A DNA stretch of 33,849 bases, taken from NCBI GenBank assembly GCA_946405435.1, contig CAMJHF010000022.1, positions 1-33,849 on the forward strand, read 5' to 3'. A program made the translations under genes and the position numbers. This DNA is from an uncultured Bacteroidales bacterium. Its GTDB lineage: Bacteria; Bacteroidota; Bacteroidia; Bacteroidales; UBA932. Below, one piece after another: positions 16,809 to 26,186 of this stretch; position 1 is the first letter of the stretch; each line of letters starts with the position of its first letter. Under the pieces are notes generated by a model. It ran no database searches. It was not told where the DNA came from and saw only the letters and a list, made by a program, of their open reading frames with translations.

Positions 16809-19800
16809 ATGGCCCGGGCTTTTTGGAGTGAATCCACCTTGCGGGTAATAAGTTTGAGTTTTCCCTCGCTCTGCTTGAGTTCCAGATTGCATGTTCCTTG
16901 ATTGACCTTCTCAAGTATATTGGAGAAAGTGTCTGTCCTGAAATACGGAGACATCTGGTTGGAAATAAAGAAAGCGATGAACATGCCGTTCTTTATTATG
17001 ACCTTCTCGAACCCGAGGCGCGACCCGGCGTTCCGTATTTTCACAACCTCGAACAGATTCTCCACCTCGGGGGTGAGCTGGCCGAAACGGTCTGCGAGCT
17101 GGACTTTGAAAAGTTCTATTTCCTTGTCTGACCCGAGCGAATCCAGTTGCTTGTAAATCCTTATCTTTTCGGCGGTTATATCTATGTAATCATCCGGAAT
17201 AAGGGCCGGCTGGTCGGTTTCCACCGTGCAGTCTACGGTAAAGGATCCGCGGCCGCTCTTCTGCACAATTCCGGATTCAACTCCAAGTTCTTCCATAGCC
17301 TCGGAGAGTATCTTCTGATATGTCTCGAAGCCCATATCCATGATAAATCCGCTCTGCTCGGCGCCCAGAAGGTTGCCGGCGCCGCGGATGTCCAGATCCT
17401 GCATGGCTATGTTGAATCCGCTGCCGAGGTCGCTGAATTCCTCTATGGCCTTGAGCCTGCGTCGGGCGTCGTCCGTCAGGGTTGTGAGAGGGGGTACGAT
17501 AAGGTAGCAGAATGCCTTGCGGTTACTCCGTCCCACGCGGCCCCGAAGCTGGTGAAGGTCGCTAAGACCTATGTTCTGGGCCTGGTTAATGATTATGGTA
17601 TTGGCATTCGGTATGTCGAGGCCGTTCTCTATAATGGTGGTGCAGAGAAGCAGGTCGTAGTCTCCCCTTATGAATTCCAACATCCTGTTTTCCAATACTT
17701 TTGACTCCATCTGACCATGTGCCACACATATTTTCATGTCAGGAATCATACGGTGCAGAATCTCTTGGATGGCAGGAAGTTCCTCAACTTTGTTGTGGAG
17801 GAAGAACACCTGTCCCCCGCGGTTGAGTTCGTACTCGATTATGCTCTTGACTTCAGTTTTGTCGAAGAGTATTATTTCTGTCTGGATGGGGATGCGGTTG
17901 GGCGGAGGGGTGTTGATGATGCTGAGGTCCCTTGCTCCCAGAAGCGAGAACTGCAGCGTCCTCGGAATGGGAGTTGCCGTAAGGGTGAGGGTATCGACGG
18001 ACGTACGCATCTGGCGCAGCCGTTCCTTGGCGGATACTCCGAATTTCTGTTCCTCGTCAATTATCAGAAGCCCAAGATCCTTGAAGGCGAAGGCGTCGGA
18101 CAAGATCTTATGGGTTCCGATAAGGATGTCTATCTTGCCTTCCTGCAGGCGCTTCTTTATATCATTAATCTCTTTGGCCGTACGGAGCCGGCTCACGTAA
18201 TCGATTGAGCAAGGAAGGTTCTTCAAGCGCTCGGAGAATGTATTGTAGTGCTGAAGGGCCAGGATAGTTGTAGGCACAAGCACTGCTGTCTGTTTGCCGT
18301 CTACCGCAGCTTTGAAAGCGGCTCGAATGGCTATTTCGGTCTTGCCGAAGCCCACATCGCCACAGATCAGACGGTCCATCGGACAGGTGTTTTCCATATC
18401 CCGTTTTACCGCCTTGGAAGCAAGTTCTTGGTCTGGAGTGTCCTCGTACATGAAGGAAGATTCCAGTTCTTCCTGCAGATAAGTGTCGGGGGAGTAGGCG
18501 TAAGCCTTTGATGCCTTGCGCTTTGCGTATAGCTGGATAAGATCCTTGGCTATGTCTTTTACACGCGACTTGGCACTGTTCTTAAGGGTTATCCATGTCT
18601 TGGAACCCAGCTTGTTGATCTTGGGAACGTCCCCGTCTTTGGAACGGAAGCGGGATATTTTGTGGAGTGCGTGCACGGATACGAAAACCACGTCTCCGTC
18701 CCGGTAAGTCAGTTTCACCACTTCCTTGATGCGACCGAAATCGTCACGCATGCGCACCAGACCGCCGAATACTCCCACGCCGTGGTCGATATGAACCACA
18801 TAATCGCCGATGTTGAAGGAGTTGAGGTCGTTGATGGTGAGCTGCTCGGTCTTCTCTACGCTACGCCTTATGCTTACGCGGTGGAAGCGGTCGAATATCT
18901 CATGGTCGGTGTAGCAGCATATATGGCTTTGGCGGTCTATGAAGCCGTTGTGTATATTCTTGCCTTTCACAAAGTTAGGTATAAGGCCTCCGTTTTGCGA
19001 AAGTATGGATAATATACGGTTCAGCTGAGTCTCTTTTTCGCCGTAGATATATACTTGATAGCCGTTCTCTATCTTGTCCCTTAGGTCTTCTGTGAGGATT
19101 TCGAAATTCTTGTTGAATACCGGCTGTGGGGATATTTCGAATTCTATGGGATCTACATCCTGACGGGAAAGGGGAGTATCTATGAACACGCGCCGGAAAC
19201 CCTCTGTAAGAGGCATGAACGGCTTGTCCTTGTACATATCGGATGAATCCAGCCAGATGGTGGAATCCTTTGGCAGTACATCAAGGATGCTTGTACCCTC
19301 GTCATCTCCGGAAGATATGATATCGGAAATGATTTCAGCAGACTGGCATTCTTCGATGGAAAGTTGGGTATTGCAGTCGAAAAGATGGATTTTCTCAACT
19401 TCGTCGCCCCAGAAAGAAAGGCGGAATGGATGATTTCTGGAATATGAAAATATATCTACTATAGATCCTCTTATGGCAAACTGACCCGGAGCTGATACGA
19501 AATCGGCTTTTTCGAATCCCAGTGCGGCAAGGGTATCGCGGATTGATTCGAAACTAATTGAGTCTCCGGGCTTTATATTTAGAATTGAATCCTCTATCTT
19601 TCGGGTAGAAGGGAGTTTTTCTTCAAGCGCTTCGGGATAGCTTACTATGAAAAGGCGGGAGTCGACTCCTCCGGAGAGTATCTTTTCTATTGCCGCAGTA
19701 CGCTGGACTCCAAGGGAAGATTTGTAGTTGCTGCGCTCTATGTTCTTGCCCGACGAAGGGAGGAAGAACACACAATCTCCGTCTACGAGCGAATACAGGT

Positions 19801-19978
19801 CGGACGAGCAATATTCGGCTGCCTCCCTGCCTGGAAGTATTATGAAATGAAGTCCTTTAGCGGCAGCCTGCGAAAGCACGAACCAGCGGGCAGACAGAAA
19901 TAGAGACCGGCAGAAAATCTCTTTTTGGGAAGATAATCTGCTTATCAGCAACGATGTTGACTTTTCGTTTATTAACAT
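16790..19978 (-). CDS. mfd: Transcription-repair coupling factor
   Basis: Mfd displaces RNA polymerase stalled at lesions and recruits UvrA. The 1062-aa protein has the N-terminal UvrB-like region, the CarD-like RNA polymerase-interacting domain at about 385-410 (FNIGDYVVHIDHGVGVFGG), and Walker A GDVGFGKT near 540. The DEEQ box (LLIIDEEQKFGV) is near 640, followed by helicase motif VI (QLRGRVGRSNRKAF) and the C-terminal TRCF domain. Length is slightly below E. coli (1148) but typical for Bacteroidota. It is divergently transcribed from ruvB across an unusual spacer. Confidence 0.98.
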   Translation of the reverse strand: MLINEKSTSLLISRLSSQKEIFCRSLFLSARWFVLSQAAAKGLHFIILPGREAAEYCSSDLYSLVDGDCVFFLPSSGKNIERSNYKSSLGVQRTAAIEKILSGGVDSRLFIVSYPEALEEKLPSTRKIEDSILNIKPGDSISFESIRDTLAALGFEKADFVSAPGQFAIRGSIVDIFSYSRNHPFRLSFWGDEVEKIHLFDCNTQLSIEECQSAEIISDIISSGDDEGTSILDVLPKDSTIWLDSSDMYKDKPFMPLTEGFRRVFIDTPLSRQDVDPIEFEISPQPVFNKNFEILTEDLRDKIENGYQVYIYGEKETQLNRILSILSQNGGLIPNFVKGKNIHNGFIDRQSHICCYTDHEIFDRFHRVSIRRSVEKTEQLTINDLNSFNIGDYVVHIDHGVGVFGGLVRMRDDFGRIKEVVKLTYRDGDVVFVSVHALHKISRFRSKDGDVPKINKLGSKTWITLKNSAKSRVKDIAKDLIQLYAKRKASKAYAYSPDTYLQEELESSFMYEDTPDQELASKAVKRDMENTCPMDRLICGDVGFGKTEIAIRAAFKAAVDGKQTAVLVPTTILALQHYNTFSERLKNLPCSIDYVSRLRTAKEINDIKKRLQEGKIDILIGTHKILSDAFAFKDLGLLIIDEEQKFGVSAKERLRQMRTSVDTLTLTATPIPRTLQFSLLGARDLSIINTPPPNRIPIQTEIILFDKTEVKSIIEYELNRGGQVFFLHNKVEELPAIQEILHRMIPDMKICVAHGQMESKVLENRMLEFIRGDYDLLLCTTIIENGLDIPNANTIIINQAQNIGLSDLHQLRGRVGRSNRKAFCYLIVPPLTTLTDDARRRLKAIEEFSDLGSGFNIAMQDLDIRGAGNLLGAEQSGFIMDMGFETYQKILSEAMEELGVESGIVQKSGRGSFTVDCTVETDQPALIPDDYIDITAEKIRIYKQLDSLGSDKEIELFKVQLADRFGQLTPEVENLFEVVKIRNAGSRLGFEKVIIKNGMFIAFFISNQMSPYFRTDTFSNILEKVNQGTCNLELKQSEGKLKLITRKVDSLQKARAILNKLE

Positions 19979-19985
19979 CTTTCTA

Positions 19986-20033
19986 TGTTTATAAACCTGT
20001 TTAAAACCCTGTTTAAAGTGGTGTTTATTTCAT
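19986..20033. repeat. Four 12-bp-phased TGTTTA iterons
   Basis: TGTTTA begins at 19986, 19998, 20010 and 20022, giving exact 12-bp spacing. The first two units are near identical (TGTTTATAAACC, TGTTTAAAACCC); the third and fourth keep only the hexamer core and some following A/T. The first unit read on the opposite strand (TTATAAACA) is one base from the TTATNCACA form of a DnaA box. Confidence 0.75.
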
Positions 20034-20127
20034 TTTTAAAACAAAGTTCCGGAGTTTTTCACAGTTTTTTAAAGGGTAAAACAACAGGCATGTTAACATT
20101 CTTATAATTTATAAATCATTGATTATT

Positions 20128-20145
20128 AAAGTATAATTATACTTT
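20128..20145. promoter_or_regulatory. 18-bp perfect palindrome
   Basis: AAAGTATAATTATACTTT is a perfect dyad between the iterons and the ruvB start. It is large and symmetrical enough to be an operator for a dimeric regulator, or an unwinding element if the spacer is an origin. Confidence 0.55.
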
Positions 20146-20197
20146 TCAACAATTCAACAGCCGTATAAAACAAAATCAAATTATAAATTAAAAGAAC

Positions 20198-20205
20198 TAT
20201 ATTTG
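20198..20205 (+). promoter_or_regulatory. ruvB: Putative -7 box for ruvB
   Basis: TATATTTG matches TAnnTTTG and lies 22 bp before the ruvB ATG. No convincing TTTG/TTG is seen 19-21 bases upstream, so only half of the promoter is supported. Confidence 0.4.
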
Positions 20206-20227
20206 TAATTGTAAAGGAATAACCGAA

Positions 20228-21250
20228 ATGTCAGATTTCAACCCGCACAATACAAACGAGGGCAAAGATAAGGATTTGGACGGAATAATCCGCCCAAGGG
20301 AACTGGAAGATTTTACAGGACAGTCCGAAATAGTATCAAACCTCAAAGTTTTCATTCAGGCCGCCAAGATGAGGGGCGAGCCGCTGGATCATACCCTGTT
20401 CCACGGTCCTCCCGGCCTTGGCAAGACCACCCTTGCCCACATCATTGCCAACGAAATGGGCGTGAACATGAAGATCACCTCCGGGCCCGTGCTCGACCGT
20501 CCCGGCGACCTTGCCGGCCTTCTTACCTCCCTTGAGGCCGGCGACGTGCTGTTCATAGACGAAATCCACCGCCTCTCGCCCGAAGTTGAGGAGTACCTTT
20601 ACTCCGCCATGGAAGATTTTGTCATCGATATAATGATAGACAAAGGTCCCGGCGCCCGGTCTGTCCGTATAACCTTGAATCCTTTCACTCTTGTGGGGGC
20701 CACTACGCGTGCAGGCCTTCTGACGGCTCCGCTGCGGGCGCGCTTCGGCATAAACAGCGGTCTGGAGTACTACGATGCCGCCCAGCTCGTAAAAATAGTA
20801 AAGCGCAGCGCCTCTATCCTCAATATAGGAATCGACGACGATGCTGCCCGCGAAGTGGCGCTTCGCAGCCGCGGCACACCGCGTATTGCCAACGGCCTGC
20901 TGAGGCGCGTTCGCGACTTCGCCCAGGTGGTGGGCGACGGACACATCAACCTTACGATAGCCAAGTATGCACTTGATAAGCTGAATATTGATACCAGGGG
21001 CCTGGATGCTATTGACAATAAAATACTTAGGACAATCATAAATACTTTCAAGGGTGGTCCCGTCGGCGCCAATACCATTGCCACGGCAATAGGGGAGGAC
21101 CAGGGTACCTTCGAGGAAGTATATGAGCCTTTCCTCATAAAAGAAGGTTTCATCGTCCGTACCCAGCGCGGCCGCATCGCCACAGAACTGTCTTACAAGC
21201 ACCTCGGCATCATCAAGGAGCCTGAGGAAGGCACTTTGTTTGGCACTTGA
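20228..21250 (+). CDS. ruvB: Holliday junction branch migration helicase RuvB
   Basis: RuvB is the AAA+ motor that, with RuvA (encoded at 30070-30663, minus strand), drives branch migration of Holliday junctions. The 340-aa protein shows the N-terminal [12 protein letters not shown] segment, Walker [10 protein letters not shown] (about 59-68), Walker [11 protein letters not shown] (about 110), sensor 1 ([20 protein letters not shown]) and the C-terminal winged helix with the [13 protein letters not shown] signature. Length is normal. It diverges from mfd; its 3' end overlaps the frdA promoter. Confidence 0.98.
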   Translation: MSDFNPHNTNEGKDKDLDGIIRPRELEDFTGQSEIVSNLKVFIQAAKMRGEPLDHTLFHGPPGLGKTTLAHIIANEMGVNMKITSGPVLDRPGDLAGLLTSLEAGDVLFIDEIHRLSPEVEEYLYSAMEDFVIDIMIDKGPGARSVRITLNPFTLVGATTRAGLLTAPLRARFGINSGLEYYDAAQLVKIVKRSASILNIGIDDDAAREVALRSRGTPRIANGLLRRVRDFAQVVGDGHINLTIAKYALDKLNIDTRGLDAIDNKILRTIINTFKGGPVGANTIATAIGEDQGTFEEVYEPFLIKEGFIVRTQRGRIATELSYKHLGIIKEPEEGTLFGT

Positions 21251-21270
21251 AAAATTTAGTTGTATCTTTG
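21239..21270 (+). promoter_or_regulatory. frdA: Bacteroidota-type promoter for frdAB
   Basis: TTTG (21239-21242), exactly 20 bases, then TATCTTTG (21263-21270): a complete match to the -33/-7 consensus. It begins inside the last codons of ruvB and lies 36 bp before the frdA ATG, so frdAB have their own strong promoter. Confidence 0.75.
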
Positions 21271-21306
21271 CCCTATTGTAGAATACCTAATTAATTTATT
21301 ATACAA

Positions 21307-23253
21307 ATGGCCGATAAATTTACTTCAAAGATTCCCGACGGACCTCTGGCCCAGAAATGGACAAAGCGTAAGTCGGAAATTCACCTCGTCAGTCCCAACA
21401 ACAAACGCAAACTCGAAATCATCGTGGTTGGAACGGGCCTCGGCGGCGCTTCTGCAGCAGCGTCCCTGGGTGAGTTGGGATACAACGTTAAAATATTCTG
21501 TATCAGCGACTCCCCTCGCCGTGCACACTCCATTGCAGCACAGGGAGGCATCAACGCTGCCAAGAATTACCAGAATGACAACGATTCCATTTACCGCCTT
21601 TTCTATGACACTATAAAGGGTGGTGACTACCGTGCCCGCGAGGCTAATGTGTATCGTCTGGCAGAGGTGAGTGCTGCCATTATCGACCAGTGCGTTGCCC
21701 AGGGAATCCCCTTCGCACGTGAGTACGGCGGCTATCTTGCCAACCGTTCCTTCGGCGGCGTACAGGTGAGTCGTACGTTCTATGCCCGCGGCCAAACCGG
21801 TCAGCAGCTGCTCCTCGGCGCTTATGCATCCCTGAACAAGGAGATTGCAGCCGGTACCGTCAAGTCCTATCCCCGTCATGAGATGCTCGACCTGGTGGTT
21901 ATAAACGGCGAGGCCAAGGGTATAATTACCCGTAACCTTGTAACCGGCCAGCTCGAAAGGTTCGGTGCGCACGCAGTTATAATTGCTACCGGCGGATACG
22001 GAAACACCTACTTCCTGTCCACCAACGCCATGAATTCCAACGGTTCCGCGGCTCTCCAGTGCTACAAGAAAGGCGCTTATTTTGCCAATCCTTGCTTTGC
22101 CCAGATCCACCCCACCTGTATCCCAGTTCATGGCGACCAGCAGTGCAAGCTCACTCTTATGTCCGAGTCTCTGCGTAACGACGGTCGCATCTGGGTTCCC
22201 AAGAAACTGGAAGATGTAGAGAAACTCCGCAAGCACCAGATCAAGGCTTCCCAAATACCCGAAGAAGACCGCGACTACTATCTCGAGCGCCGTTATCCTG
22301 CCTTCGGCAACCTGGTTCCCCGCGACGTAGCTTCGCGTGCCGCCAAGGAAAGGTGCGACGCCGGCTTCGGCGTGAACGAAACCGGCAAGGCCGTTTACCT
22401 GGACTTCTCCGAGGCTATCCAGCGTCTTGGACATCAGAAAGTTGCTGAGCGCTACGGCAACCTCTTCGAGATGTACGAAAAAATCACCGCTTCCTCTCCC
22501 TGGGAGGAGCCTATGATGATATATCCCGCCATCCACTACACCATGGGCGGTATCTGGGTAGACTACGACCTGCAGACAACTATCCCCGGCCTCTACGCCA
22601 TCGGCGAGGCCAACTTCTCCGACCACGGCGGCAACCGTCTGGGCGCCTCCGCCCTCATGCAGGGTCTGGCCGACGGATATTTCATCGTTCCCGTCACCAT
22701 CGGCGACTATCTCTCCAAGAAGTTCGCCGAGCCCAAGACCGACGTCAACCGTCCCGAGTTTGCCGAGGCTGAAAAGGCCGTCCAGGCACGTATTGATAGG
22801 CTTCTTTCTATCAATGGCAAGGAAACCGTCGATTCCATCCACAAGGAACTCGGCCACATCATGTGGGAGTATGTGGGCATGGCCCGCGACAAAGCCGGCC
22901 TGGAAAAGGCAATAGGCCTCATCAAGGACCTTCGCAAGCGATTCTATGAGAATGTAAAGGTTCCAGGAACGCAGTTCGAGTTCAATCAGGAACTGGAGAA
23001 GGCCCTGCGTCTCGAGGACTTCTTCGAAATTGGCGAACTTATGGCCCGCGACGCTCTCAACCGCAACGAATCCTGCGGCGGTCACTTCCGTGTGGAAAGC
23101 CAGACCGAAGAGGGCGAAGCCAAGCGCGACGATGCAAATTATATGTATGTGGCTGCCTGGGAATACAAGGGCGAGGGCGTAGAACCCGAACTCCACAAGG
23201 AGCCTCTTGTTTACGAGAATATAAAAGTTATTACCAGAAATTACAAAGACTAA
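21307..23253 (+). CDS. frdA: Fumarate reductase / succinate dehydrogenase flavoprotein subunit
   Basis: FrdA carries covalent FAD and the dicarboxylate site; in Bacteroidales the complex reduces fumarate with menaquinol during fermentation. The 648-aa sequence is of the long Bacteroides/epsilonproteobacterial type. The dinucleotide motif [17 protein letters not shown] starts near residue 39, the FAD-linking histidine lies in [15 protein letters not shown] (about 73), and FAREYGG, the HYTMGG substrate-loop region and GANRLGAS-like GGNRLGAS follow. frdB begins one base after the stop. No frdC/sdhC (cytochrome b subunit), which usually precedes frdA in this group, is present; ruvB is directly upstream. 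Confidence 0.96.
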   Translation: MADKFTSKIPDGPLAQKWTKRKSEIHLVSPNNKRKLEIIVVGTGLGGASAAASLGELGYNVKIFCISDSPRRAHSIAAQGGINAAKNYQNDNDSIYRLFYDTIKGGDYRAREANVYRLAEVSAAIIDQCVAQGIPFAREYGGYLANRSFGGVQVSRTFYARGQTGQQLLLGAYASLNKEIAAGTVKSYPRHEMLDLVVINGEAKGIITRNLVTGQLERFGAHAVIIATGGYGNTYFLSTNAMNSNGSAALQCYKKGAYFANPCFAQIHPTCIPVHGDQQCKLTLMSESLRNDGRIWVPKKLEDVEKLRKHQIKASQIPEEDRDYYLERRYPAFGNLVPRDVASRAAKERCDAGFGVNETGKAVYLDFSEAIQRLGHQKVAERYGNLFEMYEKITASSPWEEPMMIYPAIHYTMGGIWVDYDLQTTIPGLYAIGEANFSDHGGNRLGASALMQGLADGYFIVPVTIGDYLSKKFAEPKTDVNRPEFAEAEKAVQARIDRLLSINGKETVDSIHKELGHIMWEYVGMARDKAGLEKAIGLIKDLRKRFYENVKVPGTQFEFNQELEKALRLEDFFEIGELMARDALNRNESCGGHFRVESQTEEGEAKRDDANYMYVAAWEYKGEGVEPELHKEPLVYENIKVITRNYKD

Positions 23254-23254
23254 T

Positions 23255-24034
23255 ATGGAATTCAATTTAAAGATTTGGCGTCAGAAGAACGCCAAGGCAA
23301 AAGGACATTTCGAAACTTATCATATTTCTGGTATTGAGGAAGATGCGTCCTTCCTTGAGATGCTTGACATTCTCAACGAACAGCTGATTCGCGAGGGCTG
23401 CGACCCCGTGGCCGTAGAGCGTGGCTGCCAGAGCAGCGGTCCGGTTTCTTTCGACCATGACTGCCGTGAGGGTATCTGCGGCGCCTGCTCGCTGTACATA
23501 GACGGCCGTGCCCACGGTCCGGACGACCATGTTACTACCTGTCAGCTGTTTATGCGTCATTTCAAGGATGGAGCCACAATCACCGTAGAACCCTGGAGGA
23601 GTGCCGCTTTCCCTGTAATCAAGGACCTTGTGGTCGACCGTACTGCATTCGACAAGATTCTTCAGGCCGGTGGTTTCATATCCGTTCGTACCGGATCTGC
23701 ACAGGACGCCAACAATATTCTCATTCCTCACGACAAGGCGGAGGAGAGTATGGATGCAGCGGCTTGCGTTGGATGCGGTGCTTGCGTTGCTACTTGCAAG
23801 AACGGTTCTGCAATGCTGTTTGTGGCAGCCCGCGTGAGTTCCCTGGCCCTTCTGCCTCAGGGCCGTCCAGAAGCCAAGCGCCGCGCCAAGGCTATGGTGG
23901 CCAAGATGGACGAACTCGGTTTTGGCAACTGCACCAATACGCGTGCATGCGAGCTTGAGTGCCCTAAGGGCATCACCGTGGCTCACATCGCCCGCCTTAA
24001 CCGTGAGTTCCTCAAGGCCAAGTTCTCTGACTAA
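23255..24034 (+). CDS. frdB: Fumarate reductase / succinate dehydrogenase iron-sulfur subunit
   Basis: FrdB relays electrons between the quinone site and FrdA. The 259-aa protein contains the [2Fe-2S] motif [13 protein letters not shown] with its distal Cys in HVTTC (about 70-96), the [4Fe-4S] motif [15 protein letters not shown] (about 170-185) and the [3Fe-4S] motif [15 protein letters not shown] (about 227-240). All ligands are present. It is separated from frdA by one base, and a hairpin terminator follows at 24117-24160. Confidence 0.96.
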   Translation: MEFNLKIWRQKNAKAKGHFETYHISGIEEDASFLEMLDILNEQLIREGCDPVAVERGCQSSGPVSFDHDCREGICGACSLYIDGRAHGPDDHVTTCQLFMRHFKDGATITVEPWRSAAFPVIKDLVVDRTAFDKILQAGGFISVRTGSAQDANNILIPHDKAEESMDAAACVGCGACVATCKNGSAMLFVAARVSSLALLPQGRPEAKRRAKAMVAKMDELGFGNCTNTRACELECPKGITVAHIARLNREFLKAKFSD

Positions 24035-24116
24035 ATTATTTAAATAGCTAATAATTAATAAGATATTTTTAATTTAACTTATCCTATTAATTAAATAGTT
24101 TATTAAAGAACAAATA
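24035..24116. other. Very AT-rich spacer between frdB and its terminator
   Basis: About 80 bp composed almost entirely of A and T with short overlapping inverted words (ATTTAAAT, TTAATTAA). No gene or recognised motif was identified. Confidence 0.5.
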
Positions 24117-24160
24117 CCTCCGGACCCTATAAAACATTGGAAAAGGGGCCCGGAGGTTTT
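24117..24160 (+). terminator. Intrinsic terminator of frdAB
   Basis: CCTCCGG (24117-24123) pairs with CCGGAGG (24150-24156); the inner CCC/GGG extends the stem past one mismatch. TTTT and an A/T tail follow. It sits just before the convergent hflX stop. Confidence 0.7.
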
Positions 24161-24164
24161 ATAT

Positions 24165-25337
24165 TTACCAGAGGAAATTATTGAACGGCCAGCGGCCGGC
24201 GTGGATTTCAGCAACCATTTTGTAGATGTCGCTGCGAAGTTTCGGCAGACCCTCGCGGCTCAGGGCCGACATGAAGATGCAAGGCACTTTCTTCTCCTCT
24301 ATCCATTCTTTCTTGATGTCCTCCAGGGTGCGGTTTTCCTTGCCGCGGGGCTTGAGTGAGAACTCATCCCAGGGTTCGTATACGTATTGGTCTATTTTAT
24401 TGAAAATTACGTACTGCGGCTTGTCTCCGGCGCCAATATCTTCGAGAGTCTTTTCTACAACGGTCATTTGCTCCTCGAAATCGGGCGCTGAAACGTCTAC
24501 GACGTGTACAAGCACGTCGGCCTCGCGCACTTCGTCCAGAGTGCTTTTAAAGGCCTCTATCAGCTGCGTAGGGAGTTTACGGATGAATCCTACGGTGTCG
24601 CTGAGAAGGAAGGGACAGTTCTCGATAACTACTTTGCGGACAGTGGTGTCCAGAGTGGCGAACAGCTTGTTCTCTGCGAATACTGACGATTTGGAAAGCA
24701 AATTCATAAGGGTGCTCTTTCCCACATTGGTGTAACCTACAAGCGAAAGACGCACCAAACTGCCGCGGTTGCCCCGCTGCGTGGCCATCTGCTTGTCCAC
24801 CTTCTTGAGTTGTTCCTTAAGCCTTGAAATGCGCTCACGCACGATTCGGCGGTCTACTTCTATCTGGGTTTCACCCATTCCTCCGCGTGTGCCTACGCCG
24901 CCTCTTTGACGCTCCAGGTGGGTCCACATGCCGGCAAGGCGCGGCAGCATGTAGTTGTAGCGGGCGAGTTCCACCTGCATTTTGGCATAAGAGGTCTGTG
25001 CCCGCTGTGAAAATATTTCCAGGATGAGGCTGGTCCTGTCTATTACAACTGAGGTTTTGACTACTTTTTCTATGTTTCGCTGCTGCATTGCAGTGAGTTC
25101 ATCGTCGAAGATGACATACTTGATGCAGTTTTCCTCGCAGTATGTGGCTATTTCGTTGAGTTTTCCGCTTCTGATGTACGTGGCTTTTTCCGGCCTGTCG
25201 AGTTTTTGAACGAACTTCTTGTCCCCTATGACGCCTGCTGTGTCTGCAAGAAACTCCAGTTCGTCCAGGTATTCCTTAACCTTGCGTTCGTCTTCTCCCT
25301 GCCGGATTATACCTACAAATATTGCTTTCTCTTCCAT
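24165..25337 (-). CDS. hflX: GTPase HflX
   Basis: HflX is a ribosome-associated GTPase that splits stalled 70S ribosomes under stress. The 390-aa protein has the N-terminal HflX domain, a coiled coil (RERISRLKEQLKKVDKQM) and the glycine-rich QRGGVGTRGGMGETQIEVDRR linker. The G-domain follows from about residue 200: GYTNVGKST (G1), DTVGFIRKLP (G3) and FNKID (G4). It is convergent with frdB and starts 58 bp after the tonB stop, with tonB's terminator between. Confidence 0.97.
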   Translation of the reverse strand: MEEKAIFVGIIRQGEDERKVKEYLDELEFLADTAGVIGDKKFVQKLDRPEKATYIRSGKLNEIATYCEENCIKYVIFDDELTAMQQRNIEKVVKTSVVIDRTSLILEIFSQRAQTSYAKMQVELARYNYMLPRLAGMWTHLERQRGGVGTRGGMGETQIEVDRRIVRERISRLKEQLKKVDKQMATQRGNRGSLVRLSLVGYTNVGKSTLMNLLSKSSVFAENKLFATLDTTVRKVVIENCPFLLSDTVGFIRKLPTQLIEAFKSTLDEVREADVLVHVVDVSAPDFEEQMTVVEKTLEDIGAGDKPQYVIFNKIDQYVYEPWDEFSLKPRGKENRTLEDIKKEWIEEKKVPCIFMSALSREGLPKLRSDIYKMVAEIHAGRWPFNNFLW

Positions 25338-25346
25338 ATCCTACCG

Positions 25347-25375
25347 AAAAAAGGCCATCCGTACGGACGGCCTTT
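25347..25375 (-). terminator. Intrinsic terminator of tonB
   Basis: AAAGGCC (25350-25356) pairs with GGCCTTT (25369-25375), and the inner 10-bp palindrome TCCGTACGGA extends the stem. On the minus strand it is followed by six T residues (plus-strand A-run 25347-25352). It separates tonB from hflX. Confidence 0.8.
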
Positions 25376-25394
25376 CCTTTATGTTAATGATGCT

Positions 25395-26084
25395 TTATCG
25401 CAGCTGGAATATCACAGGGAAGGTGTAGGTAACCTTGACCTTGCGGTCGCGCTGTTTGCCGGGGGTCCACTTGGGAGACTGCGAAACTACGCGGACAGCC
25501 TCTTTGTCAAGGGAAGGATCGACTCCACGGAGGACCTTGACGCCGGACACGCTGCCGTCGGTGCCTACTGTGAACTGGAGCATCACACGGCCCTGTACGC
25601 CGTTCTCCTTGGCCACCTCGGGATAGACGAGCCTCTGGTTAACCCATTTTGAGAAGTCGTTTGCGTCTCCTCCCTGGAACTTGGGCTTTTCTTCCACCAG
25701 TTGGAAAGGAATGGTTTCCTCTTCAACGACCTCTTCTTTGACCTCTTCTACGTAGTCCTGGATTTCAACACCAAGGTTGGAATCGTCCTCGAGGTTGAGG
25801 ATGTTGTCGTTGACCTTGATATCATCGTCGATAATATCAATCTGGTCGGAGAGGATGGGCACCTTTGCCATTTCGGGCGGCGGGGGAGGGGTCTCCTGGG
25901 TGATAGGAATGATCTCTTCTTCAATGATTTCCGTGTTTTCCGCCAGCAGGCCGGAGTCTGCCTTTTCCTTGCTGCTCCACTCGAATGCACCAAGTACTGC
26001 AAGGAGAGCGACCACGAAGCCGATTTCCACGAACAGCAGACGCTTGTTCTCCAAACTTGCCTTTTGTGATTTCTTGACTTCCAT
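25395..26084 (-). CDS. tonB: Energy transducer TonB
   Basis: TonB couples the proton motive force (via ExbB/ExbD) to outer-membrane TonB-dependent receptors. The 229-aa protein has a basic cytoplasmic N-terminus, one membrane anchor at about 18-34 (LLFVEIGFVVALLAVLGAF), a periplasmic linker and the C-terminal TonB fold (VYPEVAKENGVQGRVMLQFTVGTDGSVSGVKVLRG...SPKWTPGKQRDRKVKVTYTFPVIFQL). The linker has a short PPPPPE tract but is otherwise dominated by Glu and Asp rather than the Pro/Lys repeats of proteobacterial TonB. No exbB/exbD or receptor is adjacent. Confidence 0.93.
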   Translation of the reverse strand: MEVKKSQKASLENKRLLFVEIGFVVALLAVLGAFEWSSKEKADSGLLAENTEIIEEEIIPITQETPPPPPEMAKVPILSDQIDIIDDDIKVNDNILNLEDDSNLGVEIQDYVEEVKEEVVEEETIPFQLVEEKPKFQGGDANDFSKWVNQRLVYPEVAKENGVQGRVMLQFTVGTDGSVSGVKVLRGVDPSLDKEAVRVVSQSPKWTPGKQRDRKVKVTYTFPVIFQLR

Positions 26085-26114
26085 ATCTAGTTAATTTTTG
26101 TTTCGTTCAAGCGG

Positions 26115-26146
26115 TAAAGATATGAATTATTAATTTCAATTCCAAT
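26115..26146 (-). promoter_or_regulatory. tonB: Possible promoter for tonB
   Basis: On the minus strand TATCTTTA (26115-26122, one mismatch to TAnnTTTG) is preceded after 20 bases by ATTG (26143-26146). It lies 31 bp upstream of the tonB start, in the tonB/ybeY divergent spacer. Confidence 0.4.
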
Positions 26147-26154
26147 TTTTGTTG

Positions 26155-26162
26155 TAGATTTG
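26155..26162 (+). promoter_or_regulatory. ybeY: Putative -7 box for ybeY-mnmG
   Basis: TAGATTTG matches TAnnTTTG, 24 bp before the ybeY ATG. No clear -33 element is visible at the expected distance. Confidence 0.4.
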
Positions 26163-26186
26163 CGATGTTTTTAGTGCGTTTCGCAA

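Larger units (their letters stand above)
19979..20227. other. AT-rich divergent mfd-ruvB spacer, candidate replication origin
   Basis: This 249-bp spacer is strikingly AT-rich against its GC-rich surroundings. It contains four TGTTTA iterons every 12 bp (19986-20033), the near-DnaA-box TTTTTCACA (20055-20063), a 10-bp palindrome ATGTTAACAT (20090-20099), an 18-bp perfect palindrome (20128-20145) and a -7-like TATATTTG (20198-20205). All genes to the left are on the minus strand and most to the right on the plus strand. Origin function is inference; a divergent promoter/operator region is the plain alternative. Confidence 0.45.

Noticed and set aside
21325..23265. 646-codon open frame antisense to frdA
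   Set aside because: It mirrors the whole frdA gene, has no recognisable domain, and is explained by codon bias; frdA is unambiguous.
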